Shown: positions 48,801-58,185 of the stretch, in pieces
Layout of the letters: each line of letters begins with the position of its first letter
Position numbering within the stretch: the first letter of the stretch is position 1
Source of the DNA: Paracoccaceae bacterium
GTDB lineage: Bacteria > Pseudomonadota > Alphaproteobacteria > Rhodobacterales > Rhodobacteraceae
Assembly (NCBI GenBank): GCA_014323795.1
Contig: JACONK010000001.1
Coordinates: forward strand, 108,199 to 172,198
DNA length: 64,000 bases
Direction: 5' to 3'
Program-made: the position numbers and the translations under genes
Notes under the pieces: model-generated
Told to the model about the DNA's origin: nothing
Database searches by the model: none
Seen by the model: only the letters and a program-made list of their open reading frames with translations

Positions 48801-49305
48801 CGGGGTATAGTGCAGCCAGCTGTTTCAAAAGCGCATGCGCGGCGGGAACCTGCCCGTCCTGCACGAGCTGGCCCGGCGGGCCTTCAGCACCACCGGTCAG
48901 GCAGATCAGGCCGCCAGAATGCCGGGCCAGTTCATCCATCGTAACATGTGGCAGCTGATCGCCCGAATCGAGAAACGCGCAGCTGTTGAGCTTCATCAGG
49001 TTCATGTATCCCGTCTCGTCCCTGGCAAGCAGGACGACTGGTTTTGGCATCGGAGACCGGGCACCGGAATGCCGGGCCGCAGCATAGCCGAGGTGCACCT
49101 GACAGCCAATGATCGGCTGTATGCCCGCCTTGGCGGCAACCTCTGAAAACTCAAGTGCTGCGAACATGTTTCCGGTGTCTGTAACGGCGACAGCCGGCAT
49201 GCCCTTCTTTTCAACAAGCCCGGGAAGTTCCTTGACATGGATTGCCCCTTCGAGAAGCGAACAGGCCGTGTGGACGCGCAGATGGACAAAAGTCGGGTCG
49301 CTCAT
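45805..49305 (-). CDS. dnaE: DNA polymerase III subunit alpha
   Basis: Replicative polymerase, 1166 residues from ATG 49305 (MSDPTFVHLRVHTACSLLEG). The PHP domain begins with the H-x-H in LRVHTACS; the polymerase active site has PDFDIDFCMERREEVIHYV, with the catalytic aspartates, and PVGPGRGSGAGSLVAYAL. The fingers have YGFNKSHAAAYAVVSYQTAW. A helix-hairpin-helix and a C-terminal OB fold follow (GPVIARIAGSVIGKRERR). This is the DnaE1 type; no second polymerase gene is present in the window. Confidence 0.97.
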   Translation of the reverse strand: MSDPTFVHLRVHTACSLLEGAIHVKELPGLVEKKGMPAVAVTDTGNMFAALEFSEVAAKAGIQPIIGCQVHLGYAAARHSGARSPMPKPVVLLARDETGYMNLMKLNSCAFLDSGDQLPHVTMDELARHSGGLICLTGGAEGPPGQLVQDGQVPAAHALLKQLAALYPDCLYVEIQRHPHENGRRSPAEQATERFFVEAAYDLGLPLVATNDVYFTEPDMYDAHDALICIAEGTYVDQQTPRRRLTPEHYLKTPGQMAKLFDDLPEAIGNTIEVARRCAFRVTTREPILPKFADDEVEELRRQANQGLKDRLAVIPHAASVEDYQARLDFELKTIEEMGFPGYFLIVADFIKWAKKNDIPVGPGRGSGAGSLVAYALTITDLDPLRYSLLFERFLNPERVSMPDFDIDFCMERREEVIHYVQKKYGRNKVAQIITFGALLSKAAVRDVGRVLQVPYSQVDRLSKLIPMEGVRPMSIGKARIEEPRLQEEAKSEEVVARLLDYAQQLEGLYRNASTHAAGLVIGDRALDELVPLYQDPRSDMPATQFSMKWVEQAGLVKFDFLGLKTLTAIRNAVDMINLTRPLHIAADGTQLYGPPEGAANQINAIPLDDKKSYDLYASARTVAVFQVESPGMMDALRRMNPDTIEDIIALVALYRPGPMESIPKFCEVKNGISKRESIHPAIDHILDETQGIIVYQEQVMQIARVMAGYSLGGADLLRRAMGKKIQEAMDAERPKFLEGARKNGVDEKKALEVWNLLDKFANYGFNKSHAAAYAVVSYQTAWLKANHPVEFMAAVMNCDIRLTEKLGVFFDESRRMKIEIIPPCVNRSEATFSVDAGRIHYALGALKNVGIEAMRLISEARKAGTFQDLFDFARRVDLKRVGKRSMEILARAGAFDQLDGNRRKCMESVDQLIGYSAASFEQKTSTQAGLFGDSGDDLPAPRLPMPEDWLPAERLAEEHHVIGFHLSGHPLDDYLGPLKRQKVLTLTELEQKVQGGGPVIARIAGSVIGKRERRSGRGNRYAFVQLSDPTGLYEVTVFSDTLEKCRDRLTPGQGVVLTVEATLESDQMKLCARGAQSVDAAVAGTASAGLKIYLGELQAVSSVATRLEDAGKGADNRTGGPVHLVLMHPELPGEVEIALPETYAITPRIKGVLKHVSGVRMVEEF

Positions 49306-49825
49306 GACCCGCACTTTCGCAGCGACAGGGCAAGTAGTCCAGCGGCAGAAATGTTCTGCAATCGATCCCGGTCGCGCAACAGTCCCTCGTTCTTCACTGT
49401 GCCGTGCAGAAATAGATAGCCCGGAGGATAATCGAAAGACGCATGGATCCGCGTTGCTGCTATCCGGAAATCAAGCCGACATTTCGCAAAAACGCAACAG
49501 AAAACAGAGGCATGCTCCAAGCCGTTGCTGCCGGGGGCAACGCTTCTGTCCCGGCCCGCCACAATGTTCATGCCTGATCCGTTCGTATAATCAGGTGCCG
49601 ACGGTTTCAAACTGGTGTGTGCTGGTGCTGCCGCAGGTAGTGATGGAGGCGCAGATGCACGGTATCACCGGGCCACTATATAATCCCCTGTAAAATAGCA
49701 GGCTGCAGGGGGGTAACGCCCGCCTTCTGACAGTTTTCGGTGCCGGTACAAACCTTTTCCCGGGCGCGTTCAGGCCCGGCTATTGCGCTTGAATTGCGCT
49801 GCCGGGCGTATCAGAACGCCACACC
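49306..49825. other. Divergent gap between dnaE and tgt
   Basis: About 520 bases holding both upstream regions. A/T-rich blocks near 49676-49697 could be part of the tgt promoter. A 103-codon minus-strand frame (49302-49610) overlaps the dnaE start and has no recognisable motif; I do not call it. Confidence 0.45.
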
Positions 49826-50956
49826 ATGGTCGGCAAGTTTGGCTTTCAGATATATGCCCGCCAGGGGCGCGCACGGGCGGGGGTGATTTCAACCTTGCGG
49901 GGCAAGATACATTCGCCCGCGTTTATGCCCGTCGGTACGGCGGCCACGGTGAAAGCGATGATGCCGGAATCGGTTCGGGCTACCGGGGCGGATATCGTGT
50001 TGGGCAACACTTATCATCTGATGCTGCGGCCGGGTGCTGAACGTATTAATAAACTTGGCGGCTTGCACCGGTTCATGAATTGGGATCGGCCGATCCTGAC
50101 CGACAGTGGCGGGTTTCAGGTGATGAGCCTGGCCCGGCTGCGCAGAATTGATGAGACGGGCGTGAAGTTCAAGTCCCATATCGATGGGGCGGAGCATTTG
50201 CTGAGTCCTGAGACAAGCATGGAAATTCAGCGTCTGTTGGGTGCCGACATCGTGATGTGTTTTGACGAATGCCCGGCACTGCCTGCGGAGCGGGACACAA
50301 TTGCCCGTAGCATGCGTCTGTCGATGCGCTGGGCGCAGCGGTCGCGGGATGCTTTTGGTGACAGGCCCGGGTACGCGCTTTTCGGTATTCAGCAGGGGGG
50401 CCTGGAAGAGGATTTGCGGGGCGAAAGTGCCGGGCATCTCAAAGCCATAGGCTTTGACGGCTACGCCATCGGCGGTCTGGCAGTGGGGGAGGGGCAGGAT
50501 GCCATGCTTGGGTGCCTTGACTACGCGCCCGGGCAGCTGCCGGAAGATAAACCACGTTACCTTATGGGTGTGGGCAAGCCTGACGATATCGTTGCTGCCG
50601 TGAAGCGCGGGGTGGACATGTTTGATTGTGTTATGCCGTCGCGCTCCGGCCGGACAGGACAGGGGTTGACGCGGCGCGGTGCGGTCAACATTCGCAACGC
50701 CCGTCACCGGGATGACCCGAGACCACTGGACGCCGACTGCACTTGTCCGGCCTGTCAGAATTACTCACGCGCCTATCTGCATCACCTGCACCGGGCGCGG
50801 GAAATCCTCGGGCCCATGCTGCTGACATGGCATAATTTACATTATTATCAGGAACTTATGACAGATTTGCGAAATGCAATTACCAAGGGTGCTCTCGACG
50901 ATTTCGAGGTTGATTTTAACGCAACCCGCGCACTGGGCGATATCCGGCCCCGTTGA
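49826..50956 (+). CDS. tgt: Queuine tRNA-ribosyltransferase (tRNA-guanine transglycosylase)
   Basis: Replaces guanine-34 by preQ1 in tRNAs with GUN anticodons; such a tRNA-Asp (GTC) lies 4.8 kb downstream. The 376-residue TIM-barrel enzyme has Asp93 in [12 protein letters not shown], the nucleophile region [19 protein letters not shown] and the zinc ligands in [17 protein letters not shown]. No queA or queuosine gene is adjacent in this window. A repeat-rich segment separates it from lon. Confidence 0.96.
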   Translation: MVGKFGFQIYARQGRARAGVISTLRGKIHSPAFMPVGTAATVKAMMPESVRATGADIVLGNTYHLMLRPGAERINKLGGLHRFMNWDRPILTDSGGFQVMSLARLRRIDETGVKFKSHIDGAEHLLSPETSMEIQRLLGADIVMCFDECPALPAERDTIARSMRLSMRWAQRSRDAFGDRPGYALFGIQQGGLEEDLRGESAGHLKAIGFDGYAIGGLAVGEGQDAMLGCLDYAPGQLPEDKPRYLMGVGKPDDIVAAVKRGVDMFDCVMPSRSGRTGQGLTRRGAVNIRNARHRDDPRPLDADCTCPACQNYSRAYLHHLHRAREILGPMLLTWHNLHYYQELMTDLRNAITKGALDDFEVDFNATRALGDIRPR

Positions 50957-50985
50957 TCAATCACATCGCTTTTGGACGGTTATGA

Positions 50986-51075
50986 TGCTGAACATGACCC
51001 GCACGGGAACCACTTTTGATGCGCCGGACGTCCTTGCGATGCGTACTGCTGAACATGACCCGCACGGGAACCACT
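50986..51075. repeat. 29-bp direct repeat, two copies
   Basis: Identical 29-bp copies at 50986-51014 and 51047-51075, 61 bases apart start to start. Each begins TGCTGAACATGACC and contains CCCG-CA-CGGG, a small inverted repeat. They lie between the tgt stop and the lon promoter region, so they may be regulatory sites. Confidence 0.85.
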
Positions 51076-51080
51076 CTTCG

Positions 51081-51129
51081 ACCGTTGCCATCAGGCAACG
51101 GTTGACAAAATCTCTCCCGGCCTTACCTT
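51081..51129 (+). promoter_or_regulatory. lon promoter with overlapping inverted repeat
   Basis: A perfect 9-bp inverted repeat ACCGTTGCC-ATCA-GGCAACGGT (51081-51102) ends at the first base of a consensus -35 box TTGACA (51102-51107). A -10-like TACCTT lies 16 bases further (51124-51129). The lon ATG is 80 bases downstream. The palindrome could be an operator; there is no T run after it, so a tgt terminator is less likely. Confidence 0.5.
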
Positions 51130-51208
51130 AATGCCAATATCCAGAGAAGCCCGCGTGTGTTGCTGGATGACCGGGGCACCTAGACTTCTGCCAAAAAAGG
51201 AAATATCC

Positions 51209-53620
51209 ATGACGGACCCGAACAGCGTTTCTTATCCTGTCCTTCCCCTGCGCGACATTGTGGTCTTCCCGCATATGATCGTGCCGCTTTTTGTGGGCCG
51301 TGAGAAATCGGTCAGGGCACTTGAGGCGGTAATGAACGACAACAAGGCACTCCTGTTATCGGCCCAGGTCGACCCGTCCGAGGATGAGCCGACAACCGAC
51401 ACCATCTATCGCACTGGCGTATTGGCCAGCGTTCTGCAACTGCTGAAACTGCCCGATGGTACCGTGAAAGTGCTGGTTGAAGGCCAGGCACGAGTGAAAA
51501 TCGATGTCTTTATCGATAACGACAGCTACTTTGAGGCGAAAGCCCATGTCCTGGAAGAAGAAAACAGCGATCCATCCACTGTTGAGGCCTTGGCGCGCGC
51601 GGTGAAAAGAGAATTCGAGCACTATTCGAAACTCAACAAGAATGTGCCGGAAGAGGTACTTTCCGCAATGGGGGAGGCGGATACGTATGAAAAGATCGTT
51701 GACACAGTCGCCGGGCACCTGAACATCCGCGTCGACCAGAAGCAGGAACTACTGGAGACGCTCGACATCGCCGAAAGGCTGGAGAAGGTCTTCGGCATGA
51801 TGCAGGCTGAACTTTCTGTCCTGAAGGTCGAGAAGAAGATCAAATCCCGCGTGAAAACGCAGATGGAACGCACCCAGCGTGATTACTACCTGAATGAGCA
51901 GATGAAGGCTATTCAGCAGGAACTGGGTGACGGCGACAGTGGCCACGATGAAATCGCGGAGATAGAACAGCAGATCAAAAATACCAAACTTAGTAAGGAG
52001 GCCAGGGAAAAGGCTGAAGGCGAACTGAAGAAGCTCAGGCAGATGTCGCCAATGTCGGCTGAGGCCACGGTTGTGCGCAACTATCTCGATTGGATGCTAT
52101 CGATCCCGTGGGGCAAGAAATCCCGCGTGAAGAAAGACCTGAATCGGGCACAGGAGATCCTTGATGCGGACCACTACGGGCTTGAGAAGATCAAGGAGCG
52201 CATCATCGAATACCTGGCTGTGCAGGTGCGCTCGGCCAGGCTGAAGGGGCCAATCCTCTGCCTTGTCGGCCCTCCGGGCGTGGGTAAAACGTCTCTCGGC
52301 AAGTCGGTAGCGAAGGCCACGGGGCGCGAGTTTATTCGCATCTCGCTTGGCGGTGTGCGCGATGAGTCGGAAATTCGCGGCCATCGGCGAACCTACATCG
52401 GATCCATGCCAGGCAGGATCATCCAGTCGATGAAGAAGGCGAAGACGACGAACCCTCTGATCCTCCTCGATGAGATTGACAAGATGGGCCATGATTTTCG
52501 CGGAGACCCGGCCAGCGCGATGCTTGAGGTGCTCGACCCGGAACAGAACGCCACTTTCACGGACCACTACATGGAGGTCGAATACGACCTGTCAAATGTG
52601 ATGTTCCTGACAACAGCAAACTCTTACAATATGCCGGGGCCGATTATTGATCGGATGGAGATCATTCCGCTCGCGGGCTATACAGAAGATGAAAAATCCG
52701 AGATCGCCCGCCGACATCTGATAGGTAAGCAGCTGAAAAGCCATGGGCTGAAGACATCGGAATTCGACCTGGGCACCGATGCCCTGCAAGAGATTATTCG
52801 CACCTATACCCGCGAGGCGGGCGTCAGGAACCTGGAGCGGGAGATCGCGAAGCTTGCCCGGAAATCTGTGACGAAAATCGTCAGGGATAAGGTAAAGTCG
52901 GTGGAAGTGACCACCGCCAACCTTGAAGACTTCCTGGGCGTGAAGCAGTTCAGGTACGGCTTGGCCGAGGAGGAGGATCAGGTTGGTGCTGTAACCGGCC
53001 TGGCCTGGACCCGGGTCGGCGGTGATCTGCTGTCCATCGAGGCACTTAAACTGCCTGGCAAGGGGCGCATGAAGACAACGGGCAAGCTCGGCGATGTGAT
53101 GAAAGAATCCATCGATGCGGCAAATTCTTTTGTGCGCTCGATCAGCCCCGATATCGGGGTCAAACCCCCGCGATTTGAACAGATAGACATCCACGTGCAT
53201 GTGCCTGAAGGCGCAACACCGAAGGATGGTCCGTCTGCGGGTATCGCCATGGTGACCTCCATCGTTTCAGTCCTGACCGGCATTCCGGTTCGCAAGGACA
53301 TCGCTATGACCGGTGAGGTTACCCTGCGCGGCAACGTGCTGCCTATCGGCGGGTTGAAAGAAAAATTGCTTGCTGCACTTCGCGGTGGCATCAGAACAGT
53401 GCTTATTCCGAAAGACAACGAAAAGGATCTGTCAGAAATCCCCGATAACATAAAAGACGGGCTGGAAATTGTCCCCGTATCCACGGTGCGGGAGGTAATG
53501 GCCCATGCGCTGACCGCGCCGCCGGAACCCATTGACTGGGACGAGGCGGCACAAGAATCTGCGGAAGCCGCCGCGCTGGCCGACAGGCCGAAAGGCGATG
53601 CCAGCGTCGTTACGCACTAG
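51209..53620 (+). CDS. lon: ATP-dependent protease Lon
   Basis: 803-residue cytoplasmic AAA+ protease from ATG 51209 ([20 protein letters not shown]), with AAAAAAGGA upstream. It has an N-terminal substrate-binding domain (about 8-200), coiled coil (about 200-290), Walker [10 protein letters not shown], Walker [12 protein letters not shown], and the Ser-Lys dyad: Ser676 in [11 protein letters not shown] and Lys719 in [10 protein letters not shown]. The longer in-frame start at 51131 lies in the promoter region and is rejected. Confidence 0.97.
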   Translation: MTDPNSVSYPVLPLRDIVVFPHMIVPLFVGREKSVRALEAVMNDNKALLLSAQVDPSEDEPTTDTIYRTGVLASVLQLLKLPDGTVKVLVEGQARVKIDVFIDNDSYFEAKAHVLEEENSDPSTVEALARAVKREFEHYSKLNKNVPEEVLSAMGEADTYEKIVDTVAGHLNIRVDQKQELLETLDIAERLEKVFGMMQAELSVLKVEKKIKSRVKTQMERTQRDYYLNEQMKAIQQELGDGDSGHDEIAEIEQQIKNTKLSKEAREKAEGELKKLRQMSPMSAEATVVRNYLDWMLSIPWGKKSRVKKDLNRAQEILDADHYGLEKIKERIIEYLAVQVRSARLKGPILCLVGPPGVGKTSLGKSVAKATGREFIRISLGGVRDESEIRGHRRTYIGSMPGRIIQSMKKAKTTNPLILLDEIDKMGHDFRGDPASAMLEVLDPEQNATFTDHYMEVEYDLSNVMFLTTANSYNMPGPIIDRMEIIPLAGYTEDEKSEIARRHLIGKQLKSHGLKTSEFDLGTDALQEIIRTYTREAGVRNLEREIAKLARKSVTKIVRDKVKSVEVTTANLEDFLGVKQFRYGLAEEEDQVGAVTGLAWTRVGGDLLSIEALKLPGKGRMKTTGKLGDVMKESIDAANSFVRSISPDIGVKPPRFEQIDIHVHVPEGATPKDGPSAGIAMVTSIVSVLTGIPVRKDIAMTGEVTLRGNVLPIGGLKEKLLAALRGGIRTVLIPKDNEKDLSEIPDNIKDGLEIVPVSTVREVMAHALTAPPEPIDWDEAAQESAEAAALADRPKGDASVVTH

Positions 53621-53688
53621 ATTTTCGGGATCTTGCCTGGAACCAGGACACTCTTATACAAGCACAATGTCTGTCATGGGAATATAAG

Positions 53689-54639
53689 ATGTATACCAAG
53701 CCGGATTTTATAGGTATTGGGCAAATGAAGGCAGGGACGGGCTGGCTGTATGATAATTTGCGCTCCCATCGCCATGTCTGGATGCCCATAAAGAAAGAAC
53801 TGCAATTTTTTAATGCAGGGATTCAGGTTTCAGTCATCCAGCGGAAATTGGGCTTATTTATCGGGACACCGCCGTCCGGACGATTCCAACAGCCTGAACA
53901 GACCATATGGAAGCATGTGCTGTCGTCGGGGCAGAATGCCGGTGATATGCAAAAACAGATTGACTTGCTGCAACTGGATTTTGACTTTTTCATCAATGCG
54001 CTTTTCAGGTATAATATCGCAAATCTTCGCAGAACTTCCGAAAAATCATCCAAATCGGGAGAATTTTTATTCAATAGCCGAGAGGCGAAATGGTATAACA
54101 GGCTTTTTCCCGACACGGATGCGGTTCCCTGTTCCGGGGAGATTTCGCCCTCCTATGCCGTGCTGTCTGAAAAGGTCGTGAAAAAGATCATTAATTTTTT
54201 TCCGCAACTGCGGGTGATCCTGATCCTGCGGGATCCGATGAAGCGTTCCATATCACATATTCAGCACCTGGTACGCACCAAGCCGTGGGTAGAGGATTGG
54301 ACGGCAGACAGGCTGTTCGACCTGATTCAGATTCTGCCAAATGTTCTGCACCAGTCACGTGTGTCCGGGTTTGAGGAGACTTGGCTCAAACATATCCCGG
54401 ATGACCGGCTTCTGTTGCTGGATTTCCGCGATATTATCCAATCTCCCGAATCTGTTATGGCAGATGTTGCAACCTTTCTGTGCCTGGAACCGGGCGGGTA
54501 TACTGCTGATTTGACTGTGAACCAGAAAGAGGATTTCACGAGTATCGATATTCCGGACACTCTAATCGATTGGCTTGAACAGGAATTGGCCGGGGAAGCA
54601 GCCCATATGGAGAGAATCCTGGGCCGAGGGAGCGTGTAG
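53689..54639 (+). CDS. Sulfotransferase-family protein
   Basis: 316 residues. The start FIGIGQMKAGTGWLYDNLRS is a variant of the 5'-phosphosulfate loop, followed by MPIKKELQFF. The 3'-phosphate motif is RVILILRDPMKRSISHIQH in the middle. These are the two PAPS-binding sites of the family; the acceptor (a sugar, lipid or protein) is unknown. The gene is clearly AT-richer than lon before it and the phosphatase after it, and lies beside a tRNA gene, which suggests horizontal acquisition. Confidence 0.85.
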   Translation: MYTKPDFIGIGQMKAGTGWLYDNLRSHRHVWMPIKKELQFFNAGIQVSVIQRKLGLFIGTPPSGRFQQPEQTIWKHVLSSGQNAGDMQKQIDLLQLDFDFFINALFRYNIANLRRTSEKSSKSGEFLFNSREAKWYNRLFPDTDAVPCSGEISPSYAVLSEKVVKKIINFFPQLRVILILRDPMKRSISHIQHLVRTKPWVEDWTADRLFDLIQILPNVLHQSRVSGFEETWLKHIPDDRLLLLDFRDIIQSPESVMADVATFLCLEPGGYTADLTVNQKEDFTSIDIPDTLIDWLEQELAGEAAHMERILGRGSV

Positions 54640-54728
54640 GGATGGTATGCTGCCACCGAAGAGCCGTACAATTTTGTCGGGCAGAACCTTGTGCCCTGGC
54701 ACCCATCCGGGGCAGGTCGTCCGGCAAT

Positions 54729-54803
54729 GGGTGATTGGCTCAGGGGTAGAGCACTTCGTTCACACCGAAGATGTCAGCAGTTCGAATCTGTTATCACCCA
54801 CCA
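54729..54803 (+). tRNA. tRNA-Val (anticodon CAC)
   Basis: Acceptor stem GGGTGAT pairs with ATCACCC; the anticodon stem CTTCG/CGAAG encloses loop TTCACAC, giving anticodon CAC. The T loop is TTCGAAT and a CCA end is encoded. It reads GUG codons. Confidence 0.95.
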
Positions 54804-54829
54804 CCTCCCCTTTCTTTTGCGGGCAGGGG

Positions 54830-55450
54830 ATGACTGATTTTCCCGACATGCTGGTTCTGCGCCATGGCGAGACGGAGTGGAACCGCATGGGTCGCATCCA
54901 GGGCAACCAGGACAGTGCCCTGACCGACCTTGGCCGCTGGCAGGCGCAGCAGCAGGGTGAAATCCTGGCAGGTTTCGGGATTGATGGCTGGCACTGGGTA
55001 TCGAGCCCCCGGGGCCGTGCCCTGACCACGGCCCAACTCGCCTCCGGCCGCGAAGTTATAGATACTGATTCGCGGCTGGTGGAAATTGATGTGGGCGATT
55101 GGACAGGGGCCACCCGCGCCCGGATTCGGGCTGCACGGCCGGACCTTGCCGGTAAAGGCCCGCTCGCCTGGTACGATAACGCGCCAGGGGGGGAGGGCAT
55201 CGCCACACTGGCGGCCCGGGTTGGTGCCTTTTTGGGAGCTCTGTCGGGGCCAACCGTCATAGTGACGCACGGTATCACCTCCCGCATTTTGCGCTGTCTG
55301 GCTACGGGCCAAAGTTTCGGGAACTACGCTGGCGTCAGCGGTGGGCAGGGGGTAGTCTATCACCTGAAAGGCGGGGTTTCGCGGTTGCTGGTTCCGGCCC
55401 GGTGCCCATCTGCGCATCAGCCCTTGTCAAAACCCTGTATCCCGCGATAA
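54830..55450 (+). CDS. Histidine phosphatase family protein
   Basis: 206 residues from ATG 54830 (MTDFPDMLVLRHGETEWNRM). The phospho-acceptor histidine lies in the RHGE motif at about residue 11; the second histidine is in TVIVTHGITSRI. It also has SSPRGRALTTAQ and VGDWTGATRARI. It is a phosphoglycerate-mutase-like phosphatase with unassigned substrate. It lies between two valine tRNA genes, starting 26 bases after the first; a longer frame from 54575 would run through that tRNA and is rejected. Confidence 0.9.
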   Translation: MTDFPDMLVLRHGETEWNRMGRIQGNQDSALTDLGRWQAQQQGEILAGFGIDGWHWVSSPRGRALTTAQLASGREVIDTDSRLVEIDVGDWTGATRARIRAARPDLAGKGPLAWYDNAPGGEGIATLAARVGAFLGALSGPTVIVTHGITSRILRCLATGQSFGNYAGVSGGQGVVYHLKGGVSRLLVPARCPSAHQPLSKPCIPR

Positions 55451-55464
55451 GACGGGCACAATCA

Positions 55465-55540
<76 letters not shown>

Positions 55541-55781
55541 CCTTTCTTTGACTGCGTCCAGCGGGCGGATGTCTGCCCATGCTGTCGGGCAGGATACGGT
55601 TCATCGGCACGGACCAGCATCAGGGGATTGAAGTGTGGTTGACAGATCACTCAGCCAAGGGCATTTCGCCTGGCCCGAACCCTATGGCACACGCACCCTT
55701 GTGTGGTGCACATAATTGCACAGAAATCCGTGCATAATCCGCTTGACGGGGCGTCGGATGAACGGTAGGTGACTACCACGC

Positions 55782-55858
55782 GCGGTTGTAGCTCAGTTGG
55801 TCAGAGTACCGGCCTGTCACGCCGGGGGTCGCGGGTTCGAGCCCCGTCAACCGCGCCA
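55782..55858 (+). tRNA. tRNA-Asp (anticodon GTC)
   Basis: Acceptor stem GCGGTTG/CAACCGC; anticodon stem CCGGC/GCCGG with loop CTGTCAC, giving GTC; CCA encoded. It is a substrate type for Tgt (queuosine). Confidence 0.96.
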
Positions 55859-56333
55859 CTTCCCCTGCGGTCAGTTAGAGCACATCCATTCAACCATCAT
55901 GTTGAAGCGGTCCGGGGCACCTTCGAAGTGCCCGAAGATATGGCCCGGTTTGCCATGATTTCCTTGCTTTCCGGTATCGCGATCCGATAATCTGAAAATC
56001 CAATCCGGTTCAGACCAGTGTGGCGATAATTCAGATAAAGCCATGCGGGTCTTTGCATGGCAGGCGGCGCAGGTCGCGTTCGGCCTTGGGTGTGGCGGAA
56101 ATCCCTGCTGTTTGTGCGGGATCGCCCGCATGCGATGTGGATTATCCCGCCACAGGCTGTGGTAGGGGGCAGGTGAACATGCGTTTGCAGCCTGCGATAT
56201 CCCGCGCCACACACACAACCGGGCACAGCGGTGGCAGCACACATTAAGAGAGGCCGAATCTTATCAGCGTCTGTGCGGGCCGGAAGGATCGGCAGGCCAG
56301 GGATGTCTTTTGTTCGAAACGTTCGTCGAACAG
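55859..56333. other. Gap between tRNA-Asp and bpt
   Basis: About 475 bases with short open frames on both strands but no recognisable gene, repeat or phage attachment duplication of the tRNA 3' end. Confidence 0.5.
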
Positions 56334-57161
56334 TTAGCCCTGTGCCGATATATCCGGCAGGCTGATGACCATTACCTGTTCCGGGAGCCGGTTGTCGGCC
56401 GGCGGATGGGTGTCGGGGCAGAAGGCTTTCGGGTTTTCCAGCCGCTGCCATGTGCCCGCGCAGAAAATCTCCAGGGCACCGAAGCTTGCTTTGTAGCCCA
56501 TTTTGGGACTTCCGGGAATCCAGTAACCCAAATAGACATAGGGTAGCCCGGCCTCCCTTGCGAGTTCGATGTGGTCAAGGATTACCCATGTGCCGAGCGA
56601 CCTGTCCGCCATCGTCGGCTCAAAGAAGCTGTAGACCATGCTCAGCCCGTCTTCCAGCACGTCTGTCAGGCTGACAGCGGTCAGTTTTTCCCGTCCGGTT
56701 GTGGCGGGCCGTGTGTATTCGACCAGTTGAGAGCGCACCGGGGTTTCTTCGATCATCGCGGCAAATTCGAAGATATCCATGTCGGCCATGTCGCCGTCGG
56801 CGTGGCGTACCTCCAGATACCGGCGGAAAAGGTCAAACTGATCTTCCGTCGCCCACGGGCTGGTGGTGGTACGCCTCAGGTCCGTGTTTTTCCTCATCAC
56901 CCGGCGGTGTCGGCGGCGCGGTTCAAAATCCGCCACGCGAATGCGGGCAGAAAGACAGGCCCTGCAGTCTGCGCAGGATGGACGATAAAGTATGTTTTGC
57001 GACCGGCGGAATCCCTGACGGGACAGGCTATCATTGAGAACCGAGGCATGGTTGCCATGCAGGGCCACGAACAACTTCCGTTCTATCCGCCCGGCAAGAT
57101 ACGGGCAAGGCTGAGGCACTGTCACATAAAACTGAGGGTCGAGGGGAAGCGGGTGACGCAT
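56334..57161 (-). CDS. bpt: Leucyl/arginyl-tRNA--protein transferase Bpt (Ate-like)
   Basis: Adds leucine (or arginine) from tRNA to N-terminal acidic residues, marking proteins for ClpAP. 275 residues from ATG 57161 ([14 protein letters not shown]); a TTG 15 bases upstream is an alternative. It has the N-terminal zinc/redox cysteine cluster ([26 protein letters not shown]) and the C-terminal GNAT-like half with [20 protein letters not shown]. An RDD-family remnant lies upstream on the same strand, a pairing I associate with Rhodobacterales. Confidence 0.95.
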   Translation of the reverse strand: MRHPLPLDPQFYVTVPQPCPYLAGRIERKLFVALHGNHASVLNDSLSRQGFRRSQNILYRPSCADCRACLSARIRVADFEPRRRHRRVMRKNTDLRRTTTSPWATEDQFDLFRRYLEVRHADGDMADMDIFEFAAMIEETPVRSQLVEYTRPATTGREKLTAVSLTDVLEDGLSMVYSFFEPTMADRSLGTWVILDHIELAREAGLPYVYLGYWIPGSPKMGYKASFGALEIFCAGTWQRLENPKAFCPDTHPPADNRLPEQVMVISLPDISAQG

Positions 57162-57242
57162 CTGGAATTCTGTCAACGACTGATTGCCGGAATGATCCTA
57201 GTGTGACCCGGATTATCGGGCAAGCAGGCAATGCATGTTGCG

Positions 57243-57480
57243 TCAGAGAGCGGCTGCCGGCCGGTCGATTTTTCCTGTGCCCGGCATAAAATCATGCAAG
57301 CCCTGCTGGTTGTCTGTCACGGCGATAGCGATCATGCCGGCAGGTACCCCGATTCCGGAGGTGAATATCAACACATAGGCCGGTGTGTACGATGATCCGG
57401 GTCTAACCGGTTGTCGTCGCTGTGGTGCCCGATGCCCATAAAACGCATACCAGAGTTGGCTGACTACCGGCTGGGCATCG
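57243..57480 (-). pseudogene. RDD-family membrane protein remnant
   Basis: On the minus strand, one frame gives PAYVLIFTSGIGVPAGMIAI followed by AVTDNQQGLHDFMPG and a stop at 57243, matching the end of RDD proteins (the QGLHD motif). Another frame just upstream gives SGMRFMGIG, matching the preceding RDD motif, so at least one frameshift separates them. A hydrophobic frame further upstream (57481-57600, RIFILNIVYSM) may be the first helices but is interrupted by a stop. Confidence 0.6.
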
Positions 57481-57768
57481 CCATGCTGTAGACGATGTTC
57501 AAAATAAAAATACGGTTGAAAAGATCACTACCGACAGACTGAAGGAAAACATGGGCACCCTCATTAGCAGGCCAGTGACCGATGAAGACGTTGATCATCT
57601 GGCCAAAAGGCGGCTGTTCGGAACACCGTCGCAGAGCTGTTGCGTCCGGTGAGGATGATGAATTTGGACTTTCATCTGTGCCTCTGCCCATGAAAGCACC
57701 CCGCCCCCCGGAAGGGCAGAGATCCATGCCCCGGGCGGGGCCAGGGGGTGGCCTTCGGTTGCGCCGCT

Positions 57769-58185
57769 TTAGTCGGCGTTGCGCCCGTCTTTGAGATGTT
57801 GTGCCCGTTCATCCATGAACTGATCGAATTCTGCCTTGTCCCGGGCTGCGCGCAGCCGTTTTAGAAATCTCTCAAACGCAGCCTGTTCTTCTTCGAGCCG
57901 TTTCAGCGTTTCTTCGCGGTAGGCATCGAAAGCCGTGTTGCCGGACGGCTGCATATGATGCTTTTTCAGTGCCTTGCCCGCAGCGTAGAAATCGCCGGAG
58001 AAACGGGAGGTGGCGAGCATGTAGAAGAGGATTATCAGACCCACGGGTTAGAATAAGATAAATCCCAGCACCATGGCGGCGATCCATGCGCCTTTGCCGC
58101 GCTCATCAAGCCAGATTTCGGTCGCCCGGAAACAGCCTTGCAGCTGTTTAGGCACACGGGAAGTCTGTTCGGGTGTTGTGATCAT
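57769..58185 (-). pseudogene. DUF2852 protein gene with in-frame stop
   Basis: From ATG 58185 the frame reads MITTPEQTSRVPKQLQG, WLDERGKGAWIAAMVLGFIL, then TAA at 58048-58050, and continues in the same frame PVGLIILFYMLATSRFSGDF to a stop at 57769. The family normally has tryptophan where the stop lies (ILFWPVGL). Changing TGG to TAA takes two substitutions, so a single miscalled base would not explain it. The C-terminal coiled-coil part (AFDAYREETLKRLEEEQ) is well preserved and could be made separately from GTG 58044 (91 residues). Function of the family is unknown. Confidence 0.75.

Noticed and set aside
49302..49610. 103-codon minus-strand frame upstream of dnaE
   Set aside because: It overlaps the dnaE start, has no ribosome-binding site and no recognisable motif.
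55769..55990. 73-codon frame across tRNA-Asp
   Set aside because: It is the translation of the tRNA gene; the cloverleaf is unambiguous.
57769..58185. DUF2852 stop read as a selenocysteine or recoded codon
   Set aside because: The codon is TAA, not TGA, and no recoding structure or context is visible; pseudogene or restart is simpler.
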